DNA from: Hymenobacter jeollabukensis
GTDB lineage: Bacteria; Bacteroidota; Bacteroidia; Cytophagales; Hymenobacteraceae
Direction of reading: 5' to 3'
DNA: 64,000 nt
Assembly: GCF_005771675.1 (NCBI RefSeq)
Contig: NZ_VAJM01000014.1
Coordinates: 62,001-126,000, forward strand
Under the pieces are notes generated by a model, which was not told the origin of the DNA, did no database searches, and saw nothing but the letters and a program-made list of their open reading frames with translations. Positions 32,094 through 40,699 of this stretch are shown piece after piece; the stretch's first letter is position 1; every line of letters begins with the position of its first letter. The translations under genes were made by a program, and so were the position numbers.

Positions 32094-34409
32094 ATGAATT
32101 ATTCCAACATACCAGTACTTTACCTCTACAATCCCCAACAACCAAACCACCGTTTACTGATGATCAAACCCCTACTCCTGTGGGTAGGCCTGCTGGGCCT
32201 ATCCCCCACCCTGAGCGCCCAGACCGAGCCCGCCGCCCGGCAGGCCATCGGCGCCGCAACACCCTACGCGGCTGAATTTGCAGCGGCGTATCAGCAGTAT
32301 CCCACCGTGCCGCGGGGCGTGCTGGAGGCGGTGGCCTACACCCAGACGCACATGCGTCACATCAGCCCCAACGAGCCGACCAGTTGTACCGGCATGCCGT
32401 TGCCCTCGGGCGTGATGGGGCTGTTTGCCGATGGCAAAGGGTATTTCCGCGAAAACCTGCGGCTGGTAGCCAAGCTCTCGGGTATTGCGGAAGAGCGGAT
32501 TGTGGAAGAGCCGGGCAGCAACATCCGCGCGTACGCCGCCGCCTACGCCCAGCTGCTGGAGCAGCTGCAGCTGCCCGCCGACGACGTGGCCCGGCACCAG
32601 CCGGTGCTCATCGCGCTCAGCGAGCTGCCCCTGGCCCCCGACGAGGTCAACGGATTTGCCCGCGGCTCGCACCTCTATAGCGTCCTGAGCTTTCTGGCCT
32701 CGCCGGAAAATCAGCAGCGCTACCGCTTTCCCGATTACCAGCTCGATCTGCCGGCCATTTTCGGCGCCAACTACCGCGTGCTTAGCGCCGGCAGCACCGA
32801 AGTATCGGCGCGGGGCGTGCAGGGCGGCGGGCAGCAGTTCGACCCCAGCGGCTCGACGTATTCGGTGGTCGCGTCCACCGATTACGGCCCGGCCATTACC
32901 GATCTGACGACCTGCAACTACAGCTCGCGCAGCGGTACGGCCGTCACGCACTACGCCATCCACACGGTGCAGGGCACCTACGCGGGCTGCATTTCGTGGT
33001 TTAAGAACTGCTCGGCCCAGGTGTCGGCGCACTACGTGGTGCGCAGCAGCGACGGGCAGGTGACGCAGATGGTAACGGAGGCCAATAAGGCCTGGCATAT
33101 CGGCTCGGAAAACCCCTACACCATCGGCACCGAGCACGAGGGCTACGTCGACGACGCCTCGTGGTATACCACGGCCATGTACAGCAGCTCGGCGGCGCTG
33201 GCGCGCGACATCGTGGGCAGCGGCTACGGCATCAGCGGGCTGCGCACGTTCTACGGAGCGGCCACCACGGGCACGTTCAGCACCGGCGGCTGCGTGAAGA
33301 TCAAGGGTCACCAGCACTACCCCAACCAGACCCACACTGACCCGGGCGTGAACTGGAACTGGGAGAAATTCTACACCCTGGTGAACAACGCACCAACCGT
33401 AAGCACCCTCACGGCCGCCTCGGGCACGGTGTACGACGCGGGCGGCGCGGCCGGCAACTACGGCGACGACGTGCGGCAGTGCCAGCTTATTGCGCCCACC
33501 GGCGCCACCAGCGTCTCGCTCACGTTCAGCGCCTTCGACCTGGAAAGCGGCTACGACCACCTGCTCGTCTTCAACGGCTCGAACAACCAGGCCCCGCTGA
33601 TCGGCAAGTACTCGGGCACCACCAACCCGGGCACGCTCACGGCCTCGTCGGGCAAGATGTTCCTGGAGTTCCGCAGCGACTGCGCCACCACCCGCCCAGG
33701 CTTCGCGGCTGCGTGGTCGTCGACGGGCGGCTCCACGGGCTGCCCCACCGACAGCTACGAGAGCAACGGCACGCTGGCCACGGCCCCGGCCATCGGGGTG
33801 AACGTGAACAACGTGGCCTACATCTGCCCAGCCGGCGACGTGGACTGGTACAAGTTCACGAGCAGCTCGACCAACAACAACCTGAACATCACGCTCACCA
33901 ACGTGCCCGTCGACTACGACATGGAGCTGTACAACGCCGCCGGCACGCTGCTGTACTCCTCCACCCAGCCCGGCACCACGGCCGAGTCCATCGTCTACAA
34001 CGGGGCGCCCGCGGCCACCTACTACGTGAAGGTGTACGGTTACAACAACAATACCAGCACGTCGGCTTACACCCTGCGCGTGGCCACGCAATCGGTGGCG
34101 TGGCGGGCGGCAGGCAGCGCGCTGGTGGCGGCCAGCAGCACCGCCGAGCTGGAGCGCCCGGCGGTGAAAATGACCAATCCCGTGGCGGTAGGTGAGCAAA
34201 CCTGGCTGACGGTAACCGGCTACGAAGGTCCAGCTGAGCTGGGCCTGCGCGACACCCAGGGCCGACCCGTAGGGGAAAGCACCCACGCCGAGTTCCGTGC
34301 CGGCCAACCGCTGGGCTACACCTTGCCCACGGGCCTGCGCCCGGGTATCTACCTGGTGCGCGTGCAGCTGGACACCCACGTGCAGACGCTGAAACTGCTG
34401 GTGCAATAG
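32094..34409 (+). CDS. Secreted N-acetylmuramoyl-L-alanine amidase with CUB, PPC and T9SS domains
   Basis: 771 residues. The start at 32094 has a rare strong AGGAGG; ATG 32161 (MIKPLLLWVGLLGLS...LSAQ) gives a tidier signal peptide and is a real alternative. Domains in order: a helical N-terminal module (about 60-220), an amidase_2 zinc hydrolase (about 270-420) with H290 (YAIHT), H335 (KAWHIG), GTEHEGY and a late HTDPG, a CUB-like beta-sandwich (about 430-545; SGYDHLLVFNG and FRSDC), a PPC domain (about 550-660; GDVDWYKFT and YDMELYN), and a T9SS type-A sorting domain at the end (LRPGIYLVRVQL). It probably cleaves peptidoglycan of other cells outside the cell, since T9SS exports it. It stands alone between two terminators. 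Confidence 0.88.
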   Translation: MNYSNIPVLYLYNPQQPNHRLLMIKPLLLWVGLLGLSPTLSAQTEPAARQAIGAATPYAAEFAAAYQQYPTVPRGVLEAVAYTQTHMRHISPNEPTSCTGMPLPSGVMGLFADGKGYFRENLRLVAKLSGIAEERIVEEPGSNIRAYAAAYAQLLEQLQLPADDVARHQPVLIALSELPLAPDEVNGFARGSHLYSVLSFLASPENQQRYRFPDYQLDLPAIFGANYRVLSAGSTEVSARGVQGGGQQFDPSGSTYSVVASTDYGPAITDLTTCNYSSRSGTAVTHYAIHTVQGTYAGCISWFKNCSAQVSAHYVVRSSDGQVTQMVTEANKAWHIGSENPYTIGTEHEGYVDDASWYTTAMYSSSAALARDIVGSGYGISGLRTFYGAATTGTFSTGGCVKIKGHQHYPNQTHTDPGVNWNWEKFYTLVNNAPTVSTLTAASGTVYDAGGAAGNYGDDVRQCQLIAPTGATSVSLTFSAFDLESGYDHLLVFNGSNNQAPLIGKYSGTTNPGTLTASSGKMFLEFRSDCATTRPGFAAAWSSTGGSTGCPTDSYESNGTLATAPAIGVNVNNVAYICPAGDVDWYKFTSSSTNNNLNITLTNVPVDYDMELYNAAGTLLYSSTQPGTTAESIVYNGAPAATYYVKVYGYNNNTSTSAYTLRVATQSVAWRAAGSALVAASSTAELERPAVKMTNPVAVGEQTWLTVTGYEGPAELGLRDTQGRPVGESTHAEFRAGQPLGYTLPTGLRPGIYLVRVQLDTHVQTLKLLVQ

Positions 34410-34434
34410 CCCGGCGGCACCGGCTCTCGAACCC

Positions 34435-34474
34435 CAAAGAAGCCCGAACCACGGCCGTGGTTCGGGCTTCTTTG
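34435..34474. terminator. 40-bp perfect spacerless palindrome, terminator
   Basis: CAAAGAAGCCCGAACCACGG followed by its exact complement, 26 bp after the amidase stop. The GAAGCCCG/CGGGCTTC core with A and T ends is terminator-like, but there is no loop. Confidence 0.85.
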
Positions 34475-34635
34475 ATTGCATCGGTTTGTGGCATCCCACT
34501 GGCGGTTCAACTTCCGCTATTTACATCAGGTCCGCTAGGGCCGGTTTCGACCACTGGGAGGCTTCGGGCAGGCCATCGACCACGGCCGGCTGCATGGGCG
34601 GCGGGCCTTCGAGTACCCGGGGCCGTAACGCCACC

Positions 34636-34700
34636 AAGGCGCCCCCGCCCCGCCCGGCGGCCAGCAAACTGCTAACCGGTGGGCGGCGCGGGGGCGCCTT
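34636..34700 (-). terminator. Probable terminator for the 34721-35317 gene
   Basis: 13-bp perfect stem AAGGCGCCCCCGC/GCGGGGGCGCCTT with a 39-base loop, 20 bp downstream of the gene on the minus strand. The remaining 34475-34720 contains no supported gene. Confidence 0.55.
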
Positions 34701-34720
34701 AGTGGCAGACCGAATGAGGC

Positions 34721-35317
34721 TTAGTGGTTGGCGGCCGTCTGCTCGATGACGCCGCTCACGTCCTGCTGCCGCTTAATGGTCAGCGGCAGGGAGGTCAGGG
34801 TGATGACGGCGTTGTTGTTGGTGGAGCTTTCCTCGTAGCGCAGCAGGGCTTTTTCGCCGCGCCAGGTGAAGCGCAGCTGGCCGTTGCCTTTCTGCTCGCC
34901 GGGGCCGTAGAGGGCCTGCAGGCGGGCCAGCACGGCGTGGCTGTTGGCGGCTCCTTTCGTAGAAAAAGAGAGGGTCAGCAGCTTGCCGCGGTAGAAGGCG
35001 TACTTCGGCGCATCGACGGCGGCCCCGGCCCAGCTCAGGCTGTCGGTGTCGCGGTGGCAGTAAGTGAGGCCGTTGTCGTGCCGGTCGTAGCTAAGGCCCT
35101 GCACGGCAGCGCTATCGGCTTCGAGGCCCACGCCCCGGAAGCCGTAGTGCAGGTCCAGCTTCTGGGGCGAAGGCGGCAGCGGCGCGGGAGCCGGGGTGAC
35201 AACCTTGGCGTTAGCCGATGCCGGGGCGGCAGCTGCCTTGGTTTTTGTACTTGGCGAATGTTGGGCGGCAACTGGCAGGGCCAGTATGGTCGGAAAGAGT
35301 AGGCAGATCAGACGCAT
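34721..35317 (-). CDS. Secreted protein of unknown function
   Basis: 198 residues from the ATG at 35317, which opens a clean signal peptide (MRLICLLFPTILALPVAAQ); the frame upstream to 35464 is AT-rich promoter DNA. An Ala/Pro-rich linker (about 25-55) precedes a compact alpha/beta domain: KLDLHYGFRGVGLEADSAAVQGL, YAFYRGKLLTLSFSTKGAANSHAVLARLQALYG, LRFTWRGEKALLRYEE and NNAVITLTSLPL. The layout (a shape-forming strand, helix, then two strands) resembles small envelope proteins annotated as hypothetical in this group. No catalytic motif is evident. Confidence 0.72.
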   Translation of the reverse strand: MRLICLLFPTILALPVAAQHSPSTKTKAAAAPASANAKVVTPAPAPLPPSPQKLDLHYGFRGVGLEADSAAVQGLSYDRHDNGLTYCHRDTDSLSWAGAAVDAPKYAFYRGKLLTLSFSTKGAANSHAVLARLQALYGPGEQKGNGQLRFTWRGEKALLRYEESSTNNNAVITLTSLPLTIKRQQDVSGVIEQTAANH

Positions 35318-35684
35318 ATGCAGACGAAGGGAAGCACGCGTAAAGGGAACGAAAGCTGCCGAAAAAATCCAATAAAGCAAAGGCATCAAATGCATTTGAG
35401 CCGAAAAGACGCTAAATAACAGCACATTGTTATTAAAGTATAATACCTTCATTGCACTGTCCATTTATTCCCATATTGAAGGAATAGTCCCATTATTGGA
35501 ACAGACAGCCCTGCCTCATGCAATTATTGTATTTTATTATCACGCCCTTATTAAATATTGCCTTTTGGCGCCGTTGCCCCGATTTCTACCGACCCTGCCC
35601 CTAGCCTGCCCGGATCTGACTTGATTAGGCGGCCGCTACCCATTAGCTTGGCCGTATTTCGCAGTACTTGCTTGTCTTTTTTGC
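35318..35684. other. AT-rich divergent intergenic region
   Basis: 367 bases between divergent genes, markedly AT-rich against the window. It should contain both promoters; I see no gene and no clear inverted repeat. Confidence 0.5.
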
Positions 35685-36140
35685 ATGCCGCCCATCCGCC
35701 TCACCCAGTGTCTGCATCTGGCTCAGTACCTGCTGCAAAGCCTGCTTATGGCCGGGATGGTGCTGTGGGCCCGACCGGCCCTACAGCGCGTGCCGGGCCC
35801 GGCCGGTGGTACGCCCGCGCTCGGCCCGTACGCGCTGCTGGCATTTTTACTTATTCTAATGGTGGGCAGCAGTCTGTATACCCTGTCGCGCTACCTGCGG
35901 CCGGAGCTGCGCCGGCCCATCCGCGAAAACCGCCGGGTATACCGCAGCCGGCAGCTGCTGCACAACAGTCTGCTGGATTTGCTGGCGCTGCCGCCGCTGC
36001 TGCTCTACGCCGCCAGCGCCGATCCGCTGCACCTGTTATACTTCGGGGTGCTCAGCGCCGGGCTAGCAGCCCTCAGCTGGCCCACGCAGCGCCGCTACCA
36101 GCGCTGGCTGCTTTCGGCCGAGCGACGACGCTTACGCTAG
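35685..36140 (+). CDS. Small membrane protein, unknown function
   Basis: 151 residues. Four hydrophobic segments can be read: about 13-29, 48-66, 90-108 and 112-130. Basic stretches (RPELRRPIRENRRVYRSRQ between helices 2 and 3, and QRRYQRWLLSAERRRLR at the C-terminus) indicate cytosolic loops by the positive-inside rule. No known family is recognised. Its TAG stop overlaps the stop of the small minus-strand gene at 36137 (shared CTAG). Confidence 0.65.
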   Translation: MPPIRLTQCLHLAQYLLQSLLMAGMVLWARPALQRVPGPAGGTPALGPYALLAFLLILMVGSSLYTLSRYLRPELRRPIRENRRVYRSRQLLHNSLLDLLALPPLLLYAASADPLHLLYFGVLSAGLAALSWPTQRRYQRWLLSAERRRLR

Positions 36141-36355
36141 AAAATGGAGCCGTAACCTTCGCAGCCGGCGCACCAGGCGTAAAAGTCGCGCTTGGTCTGG
36201 TCGTCGGCTTCGCTTTCGGTTGCCAGCTGCGCGTGGGTACGCTGCGGGACCGGTGCAGTGGCCGCCGACGCCGGGCGTTCGGGGGTAAGTGCGGGGGCGG
36301 GTACCAGCTGGGCAGTCGAAACCGAGTTGTTCACGGGGCGGACGAACGTGTTCAT
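36137..36355 (-). CDS. Small Cys-containing protein
   Basis: 72 residues from the ATG at 36355. The N-terminal 50 residues are Pro/Ala-rich and unstructured. The C-terminus EADDQTKRDFYAWCAGCEGYGSIF contains a CxxC pair within a conserved-looking aromatic motif. There is no signal peptide. The paired cysteines could bind a metal or a partner. The frame is short and the call rests on the motif and on its tight tail-to-tail junction with the neighbouring gene. Function unknown. Confidence 0.5.
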   Translation of the reverse strand: MNTFVRPVNNSVSTAQLVPAPALTPERPASAATAPVPQRTHAQLATESEADDQTKRDFYAWCAGCEGYGSIF

Positions 36356-36559
36356 GACGGTAAGGGAGGATGGTACAGCTGTTATAAGATACGAGAAAAA
36401 TAAGTAAGCGGGCACTCACTCACCACCAAAAGACGCTTTTCACCCTTGCCTGGCACCTTGCATTTGGTTACGGCGCGCCTTCCCGGCTTTGCCGGCCGCA
36501 TCCTTTCTTTGCCGGGGCCGGTATCAGCGTAAGTTTCCTTTTCCGGCCTTTCTTCGCCC

Positions 36560-37681
36560 ATGCCCGCTACCACTGTCCCCGACACGCTGCTGCTCAACGG
36601 CCACCGCTACCGCTACGCCGACATCCAGGAATACCCCGGCCACGCTGGCCACGAGCTCAACGGCTACGAAGCCCGGGTGCTCGACTTCTGCCGGCAGTGG
36701 CTCAACGGTGTGCAGGAGTTCGGGCTGACCACTTCGGGCTCGACGGGCCCCGCCCAGCCCATCACGCTGCGTCGCAGTCAGCTGGTGGCTAGCGCCCAGC
36801 GCACCATGAATCACCTGGGTTTGGGTGTGGGCCAGCGCATGCTGGTGTGCCTGAACTGCGAGTACATCGGCGGGATGATGATGCTGGTGCGCGCCTTCGA
36901 GTACGGGCTGCACCTCACCATTACCGAGCCGGTAAGTGACCCGTTTGCCCTGCTCCCGCCCGACGCGGCGTTTGACTTCGGCTCCTTCGTGCCCTTGCAG
37001 CTGCGGGCGGTACTGGCGGCCGGCCACGCCCCGCGGCTGGAACAGATGCGGGCCATTCTCATCGGTGGGGCGGCCGTGGACGCGGGCCTGCTGCAGCTGG
37101 CCGCGCCGCTGCAAGTGCCGCTTTATCACACCTACGGCATGACGGAAACCTGCTCCCACATTGCCCTGCGCCGCCTCAACGGCCCCGACGCCTCGGCCTA
37201 TTACCGCGTGCTGCCCGGCCTGCACGTGGAGCAGGACGCGCGCGGCTGCCTGGCCATTCGCGGCGACGTGACCAACCAGGAGCTGGTGCAAACCAACGAC
37301 CTGGTGCGCTTCGCGGAGCACGACCACCACCTGTTCGAGTGGCTGGGCCGGGCCGATTTCGTCATCAACTCGGGCGGGGTGAAAGTACCGGCCGAAAAGG
37401 TGGAGCAAGTGCTGGAAGTGACGCTGGCCGAGTTGGGCCACCTGGGCCGCCGGGCCCTGGTCACCGGCCGCCCCGACGAGCGACTGGGCCAGCAGGTGAC
37501 GGCCGTGGTGGAGGGCGAGCCGCTGCCCGAAGCGGCCTGGGAGGCGGTGCTGGCGCGGCTGCGCGAGCGGCTGGGCCGCTACGAAGTGCCGCGGGCCGTG
37601 TACTACGCGCCGCAGTTTGCCCAGACGGCCAACGGCAAGCTGGACCGCCGTGCCACGCTGGCCGGCTTGGATGTGACTTAG
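36560..37681 (+). CDS. menE: O-succinylbenzoate-CoA ligase-like AMP-forming enzyme
   Basis: 373 residues, a compact adenylate-forming enzyme without most of the usual N-terminal subdomain, as is typical of MenE in this phylum. The P-loop-like motif TTSGSTGPAQPIT is at 57-69, YGMTETCSHIALR at about 193, the hinge/A8 region GRADFVINSGGVKVPAEKVE at about 270, and the catalytic lysine in QTANGKLDRR near the end. It activates o-succinylbenzoate with ATP and CoA, giving the substrate of MenB. It lies 4.6 kb from menB, separated by unrelated genes. A TAAGTTTC box is about 22 bases upstream. Its stop codon lies in a short inverted word array. Confidence 0.9.
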   Translation: MPATTVPDTLLLNGHRYRYADIQEYPGHAGHELNGYEARVLDFCRQWLNGVQEFGLTTSGSTGPAQPITLRRSQLVASAQRTMNHLGLGVGQRMLVCLNCEYIGGMMMLVRAFEYGLHLTITEPVSDPFALLPPDAAFDFGSFVPLQLRAVLAAGHAPRLEQMRAILIGGAAVDAGLLQLAAPLQVPLYHTYGMTETCSHIALRRLNGPDASAYYRVLPGLHVEQDARGCLAIRGDVTNQELVQTNDLVRFAEHDHHLFEWLGRADFVINSGGVKVPAEKVEQVLEVTLAELGHLGRRALVTGRPDERLGQQVTAVVEGEPLPEAAWEAVLARLRERLGRYEVPRAVYYAPQFAQTANGKLDRRATLAGLDVT

Positions 37682-37720
37682 TGAAGTATCGTTCCAGGCT
37701 CCGCTAAGTCACTAAATCAC
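37673..37720. repeat. Short two-armed word array at the menE stop
   Basis: GTGACTTAGTGA (37673-37684), which includes the menE stop codon, is followed after about 20 bases by its complement in CTAAGTCACTAAATCAC (37704-37720). This is the smallest member of the array class. Confidence 0.55.
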
Positions 37721-37791
37721 CAGTTCATTCCCAATAATCGGGCGCGAATGCGTTGCTTTGCAGCCGATAATCCACCCCCGCCTTTTCCTTA

Positions 37792-39972
37792 ATGAAACAT
37801 ACCCATTTGCGGCCCGCCGCGTGGCTGCTGGGCCTGGGCCTGGCCGGCTGCGCCGGGGCCACCGCTACCACGGCCCCCGCCACCACCGACGCCGTAGCCC
37901 TGGCCACCGTCAGCGCCGTCAGCAATGTGCCGCTTGATATGGCCCGCCCGGCCGCGCCGGAGCCGGTGGCCGAAGCCGCCAAGGATCAGCCGTTCCAGAC
38001 GGTGAGCGAGCAGTTTGCCGACCTGCGCGTGCTGCGCTACCAGGTGCCCGGCTTCGAAACGCTGGAAGCCAAGCAGAAGGAGTTGCTCTACTACCTCTAC
38101 GAAGCCGCCCTGGCCGGCCGCGACATCACCTACGACCAGAACTACCGCCACAACCTGCGCGTGCGCCGCACCCTGGAGGCCCTGTGGCCGCTGAACCAGC
38201 AGCGCATGGCCGCCACCAGCAACACCCAGCAGGTGGAGCAGGCCCAGAAGTTCAACGTGTACGCCAAGCGCGTGTGGTTCTCCAACGGCGTGCACCACCA
38301 CTACAGCACCCGCAAGTTCGTGCCCGACTGCTCGCGCGAGTACTTCGCCGAGCTGGTGAAGGCCGCCGACCCGAAAACGCTGCCCCTGGTGGGCGGCGAA
38401 ACGGTGCAGGAGTTCGTGATGAATATGACGCCCATCATCTTCGACCCGACCCTGGACGCCAAGCGCGTCAACCAGGAAAAGGACGCGGACTTGGTGCAGA
38501 CCTCGGCCACCAACTTCTACCAGGGCCTGACCCAGAAGGAAGTGGAGGCCTATTACGCCCGCAAAATCGACAAGAAAGACCAGCGGCCGGTTTCCTACGG
38601 GCTGAACTCGCGCCTGGTGAAGGACAAGAACGGCGCCGTGGTGGAGCAGCCCTGGAAAGTGGGCGGCCTGTACGGCGAGGCCATTACGCAGATTGTGTAC
38701 TGGCTGGGCAAGGCCGCCGATGTGGCCGAAAACCCCGAGCAGAAAAAGGCCCTGCAGAAGCTGGTGCAGTACTACACCACCGGCGACCTGAAGGTGTGGG
38801 ACGAGTACAACATTGCCTGGGTGCACGACACCAAGTCGCGCACCGACGTGGTGAATGGCTTCATCGAGGTGTACGGCGACCCGCTGGGCTACCGCGCCAC
38901 TTACGAGGCGGTGGTGTCGTTCAAGGACCTGGAGGCCAGCAAGCGCATCAAGGCCATCGGCGACCAGGCGCAGTGGTTTGAGGACCACTCCCCCATCAAG
39001 CCCGAGCACAAGAAAAAGAACGTGGTGGGCATCACGGCCAAGGTGATTACGACGGTGGTTGAGTCGGGCGACGCGGCCCCGGCCACGCCCATCGGCATCA
39101 ACCTGCCCAATGCCACCTGGATTCGCAAGGAGCACGGCTCGAAGTCGGTGCAGCTGGGCAACATCGTGGAGGCCTACGACCAGGCCAACGCCGGCGGCAT
39201 GCTCGACGAGTTTGCCCTGACCGACGCCGAGAAGCAGCGCGCCCGGCAGTACGGCTCGCTCGCGGGCAAGCTGCACACCGACATGCACGAGGTCATCGGG
39301 CACGCTTCGGGGCAGATCAACCCGGGTGTGGGCACTACCAAGGAAACGCTCAAAAACTACGCCTCCGCCATCGAGGAAGGCCGTGCCGACCTCGTAGCGC
39401 TGTACTACCTGATGGACCCCAAGCTGGTGGAGCTGAAAGTGGTGCCGAGCCTGGAAGTGGGCAAGGCCGAGTACGACAGCTACATTCGCGGCGGCCTGAT
39501 GACGCAGCTCTCGCGCCTGACGCTGGGCGAGACGGTGGAGGAAGCCCACATGCGCAACCGTCAGATGGTGGCCAAGTGGGTGTACGAGAAGGGCCAGAAG
39601 GAGAAGGTCATCGAGAAGGTGACCAAGGACGGCAAGGTGTACTTCCGCATCAACGACTACCAGAAGCTGCGCGGGCTGTTCGGGCAGCTGCTGCGCGAAA
39701 CCCAGCGCATCACCAGCGAAGGGGACTTCAACGGGGCCAAAAACCTCATCGAGAACTACGGGGTGAAGGTGGACCCGGCGCTGCACAAGGAAGTGCTGGC
39801 CCGCTACCAGAAGCTCAACATCGCGCCCTACGCCGGCTTCATTCAGCCGCGCTTGGTGCCGGTGGAGCGCGAGGGTAAGATCGTGGACGTCAAGCTGGAA
39901 TACCCCTCGGACTTCGCCCAGCAGATGCTGGACTACGGCCGCAAGTACTCCTTCCTGCCGCACGTGAACTAA
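37792..39972 (+). CDS. Dipeptidyl-peptidase III-type lipoprotein (peptidase family M49)
   Basis: 726 residues with a lipoprotein signal (LGLGLAGC|AGA), so the enzyme is envelope-anchored. It has the M49 zinc signature HEVIGH (H499, E500, H504; the insertion relative to HExxH is typical of DPP III) and the second metal motif EEGRAD (528-533), which provides the third ligand. The domain is full length for bacterial DPP III (about 650-720). The enzyme removes dipeptides from oligopeptide N-termini. Cysteine, common after the HE in human DPP III regulation, is absent. Periplasmic or surface peptide scavenging is inferred. A terminator lies 127 bp downstream, beyond a word array. Confidence 0.93.
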   Translation: MKHTHLRPAAWLLGLGLAGCAGATATTAPATTDAVALATVSAVSNVPLDMARPAAPEPVAEAAKDQPFQTVSEQFADLRVLRYQVPGFETLEAKQKELLYYLYEAALAGRDITYDQNYRHNLRVRRTLEALWPLNQQRMAATSNTQQVEQAQKFNVYAKRVWFSNGVHHHYSTRKFVPDCSREYFAELVKAADPKTLPLVGGETVQEFVMNMTPIIFDPTLDAKRVNQEKDADLVQTSATNFYQGLTQKEVEAYYARKIDKKDQRPVSYGLNSRLVKDKNGAVVEQPWKVGGLYGEAITQIVYWLGKAADVAENPEQKKALQKLVQYYTTGDLKVWDEYNIAWVHDTKSRTDVVNGFIEVYGDPLGYRATYEAVVSFKDLEASKRIKAIGDQAQWFEDHSPIKPEHKKKNVVGITAKVITTVVESGDAAPATPIGINLPNATWIRKEHGSKSVQLGNIVEAYDQANAGGMLDEFALTDAEKQRARQYGSLAGKLHTDMHEVIGHASGQINPGVGTTKETLKNYASAIEEGRADLVALYYLMDPKLVELKVVPSLEVGKAEYDSYIRGGLMTQLSRLTLGETVEEAHMRNRQMVAKWVYEKGQKEKVIEKVTKDGKVYFRINDYQKLRGLFGQLLRETQRITSEGDFNGAKNLIENYGVKVDPALHKEVLARYQKLNIAPYAGFIQPRLVPVEREGKIVDVKLEYPSDFAQQMLDYGRKYSFLPHVN

Positions 39973-40072
39973 TTGGTAGTTGTCAGTTGCGAGTTGTCAG
40001 TTCGTTCTGACGTCTGTCCTGACAACTCGCAACTAACAACTGACAACCAACAACTCGCAACTGACAGCAACC
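39973..40072. repeat. Two-armed word array after the M49 peptidase gene
   Basis: Begins at the base after the stop codon. The left arm (39973-40004) has GTTGTCAGTTGCGAGTTGTC words; the right arm (40020-40072) has TGACAACTCGCAACTAACAA words, about 1.5 times as long as the left. The loop is only about 15 bases, so the fold should be strong. It uses the same words as 2259, 42936 and 63796. Confidence 0.9.
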
Positions 40073-40098
40073 GACCCTGTTTGCACTTTTTCCGGTAG

Positions 40099-40135
40099 AA
40101 AGGCCGGCAGCACGCACCGTTGCTGCCGGCCTTTT
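40099..40135 (+). terminator. Terminator
   Basis: AAAGGCCGGCAGCA/TGCTGCCGGCCTTT with an 8-base loop and a T run. Confidence 0.9.
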
Positions 40136-40172
40136 TGCTTTCTTCGTGTTCCGACTCCTGAACCTAGCCGTT

Positions 40173-40571
40173 ATGAAACACCTCTTCTCCACCTTCTCCC
40201 TGCTGCTGGCCCTGGGCCTGAGCAGCAGCGCCACCCAGGCCCAGACCCGCAACCTGGCCACACCCGCCCCCGACGCGGTGCGCTACGAGTACTGCGAGGT
40301 GCGCGTAGTGGGCAAAGACGTGTACGCCGACTTCGGCTACGGCTCCGAGAAGCTGGGCGGCCCCGAGCTGTCGAAGCTGGAGGTGGGCAAGCTGCAGGTA
40401 TTTGCCACGCCCATCAGCGCCCTGAACTACATGGGCAACCTGGGCTGGGAGGTTATCCAGGTGGTGGCCGGCGGTTCCGCCGGCAACATCGACCGCAACG
40501 GCCCCAGCGGCAACCGTTACTACGTGCTGCGCCGCCCCCGCACCAGCACGGGCGTGAACGTGACGAAATAG
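40173..40571 (+). CDS. Small secreted protein, unknown function
   Basis: 132 residues from the ATG at 40173, with a Sec signal peptide (MKHLFSTFSLLLALGLSSSATQAQ). The mature part (about 108 residues) has the pattern VRYEYCEVRVVGKDVYADFGYG, then LNYMGNLGWEVIQVVAGG, then NRYYVLRRP. The phrase 'NYMGNLGWEVIQV...YYVLRR' is typical of small secreted Bacteroidota proteins in which a strand-helix-strand unit ends in an LKR-type strand; related sequences are often annotated DUF4177-like. The gene is flanked by terminators on both sides, so it is monocistronic. Function unknown. Confidence 0.78.
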   Translation: MKHLFSTFSLLLALGLSSSATQAQTRNLATPAPDAVRYEYCEVRVVGKDVYADFGYGSEKLGGPELSKLEVGKLQVFATPISALNYMGNLGWEVIQVVAGGSAGNIDRNGPSGNRYYVLRRPRTSTGVNVTK

Positions 40572-40591
40572 CCCCTCCCCGCTTTCCCGAA

Positions 40592-40631
40592 GCAACGCCC
40601 GCCGCAGCCCTGAAGCCGTGGCGGGCGTTGC
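40592..40631. terminator. Terminator
   Basis: GCAACGCCCGCC/GGCGGGCGTTGC stem with a 16-base loop, 20 bp after the stop, facing the convergent 40700-41404 gene. Confidence 0.75.
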
Positions 40632-40699
40632 GGCATTTAGTGGGGTGCGACAGTGAACCTGGCCCGCGCCGTCAGGCGGCAAGCCGCGGATTGGCGCCG

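Noticed and set aside
32199-34499. 766-residue minus-strand frame over the amidase gene
   Set aside because: Antisense shadow; the plus strand has a signal peptide and four recognisable domains, and the minus product has none.
37789-39963. 724-residue minus-strand frame over the M49 peptidase gene
   Set aside because: Antisense shadow; the plus frame has the zinc motifs and a lipobox.
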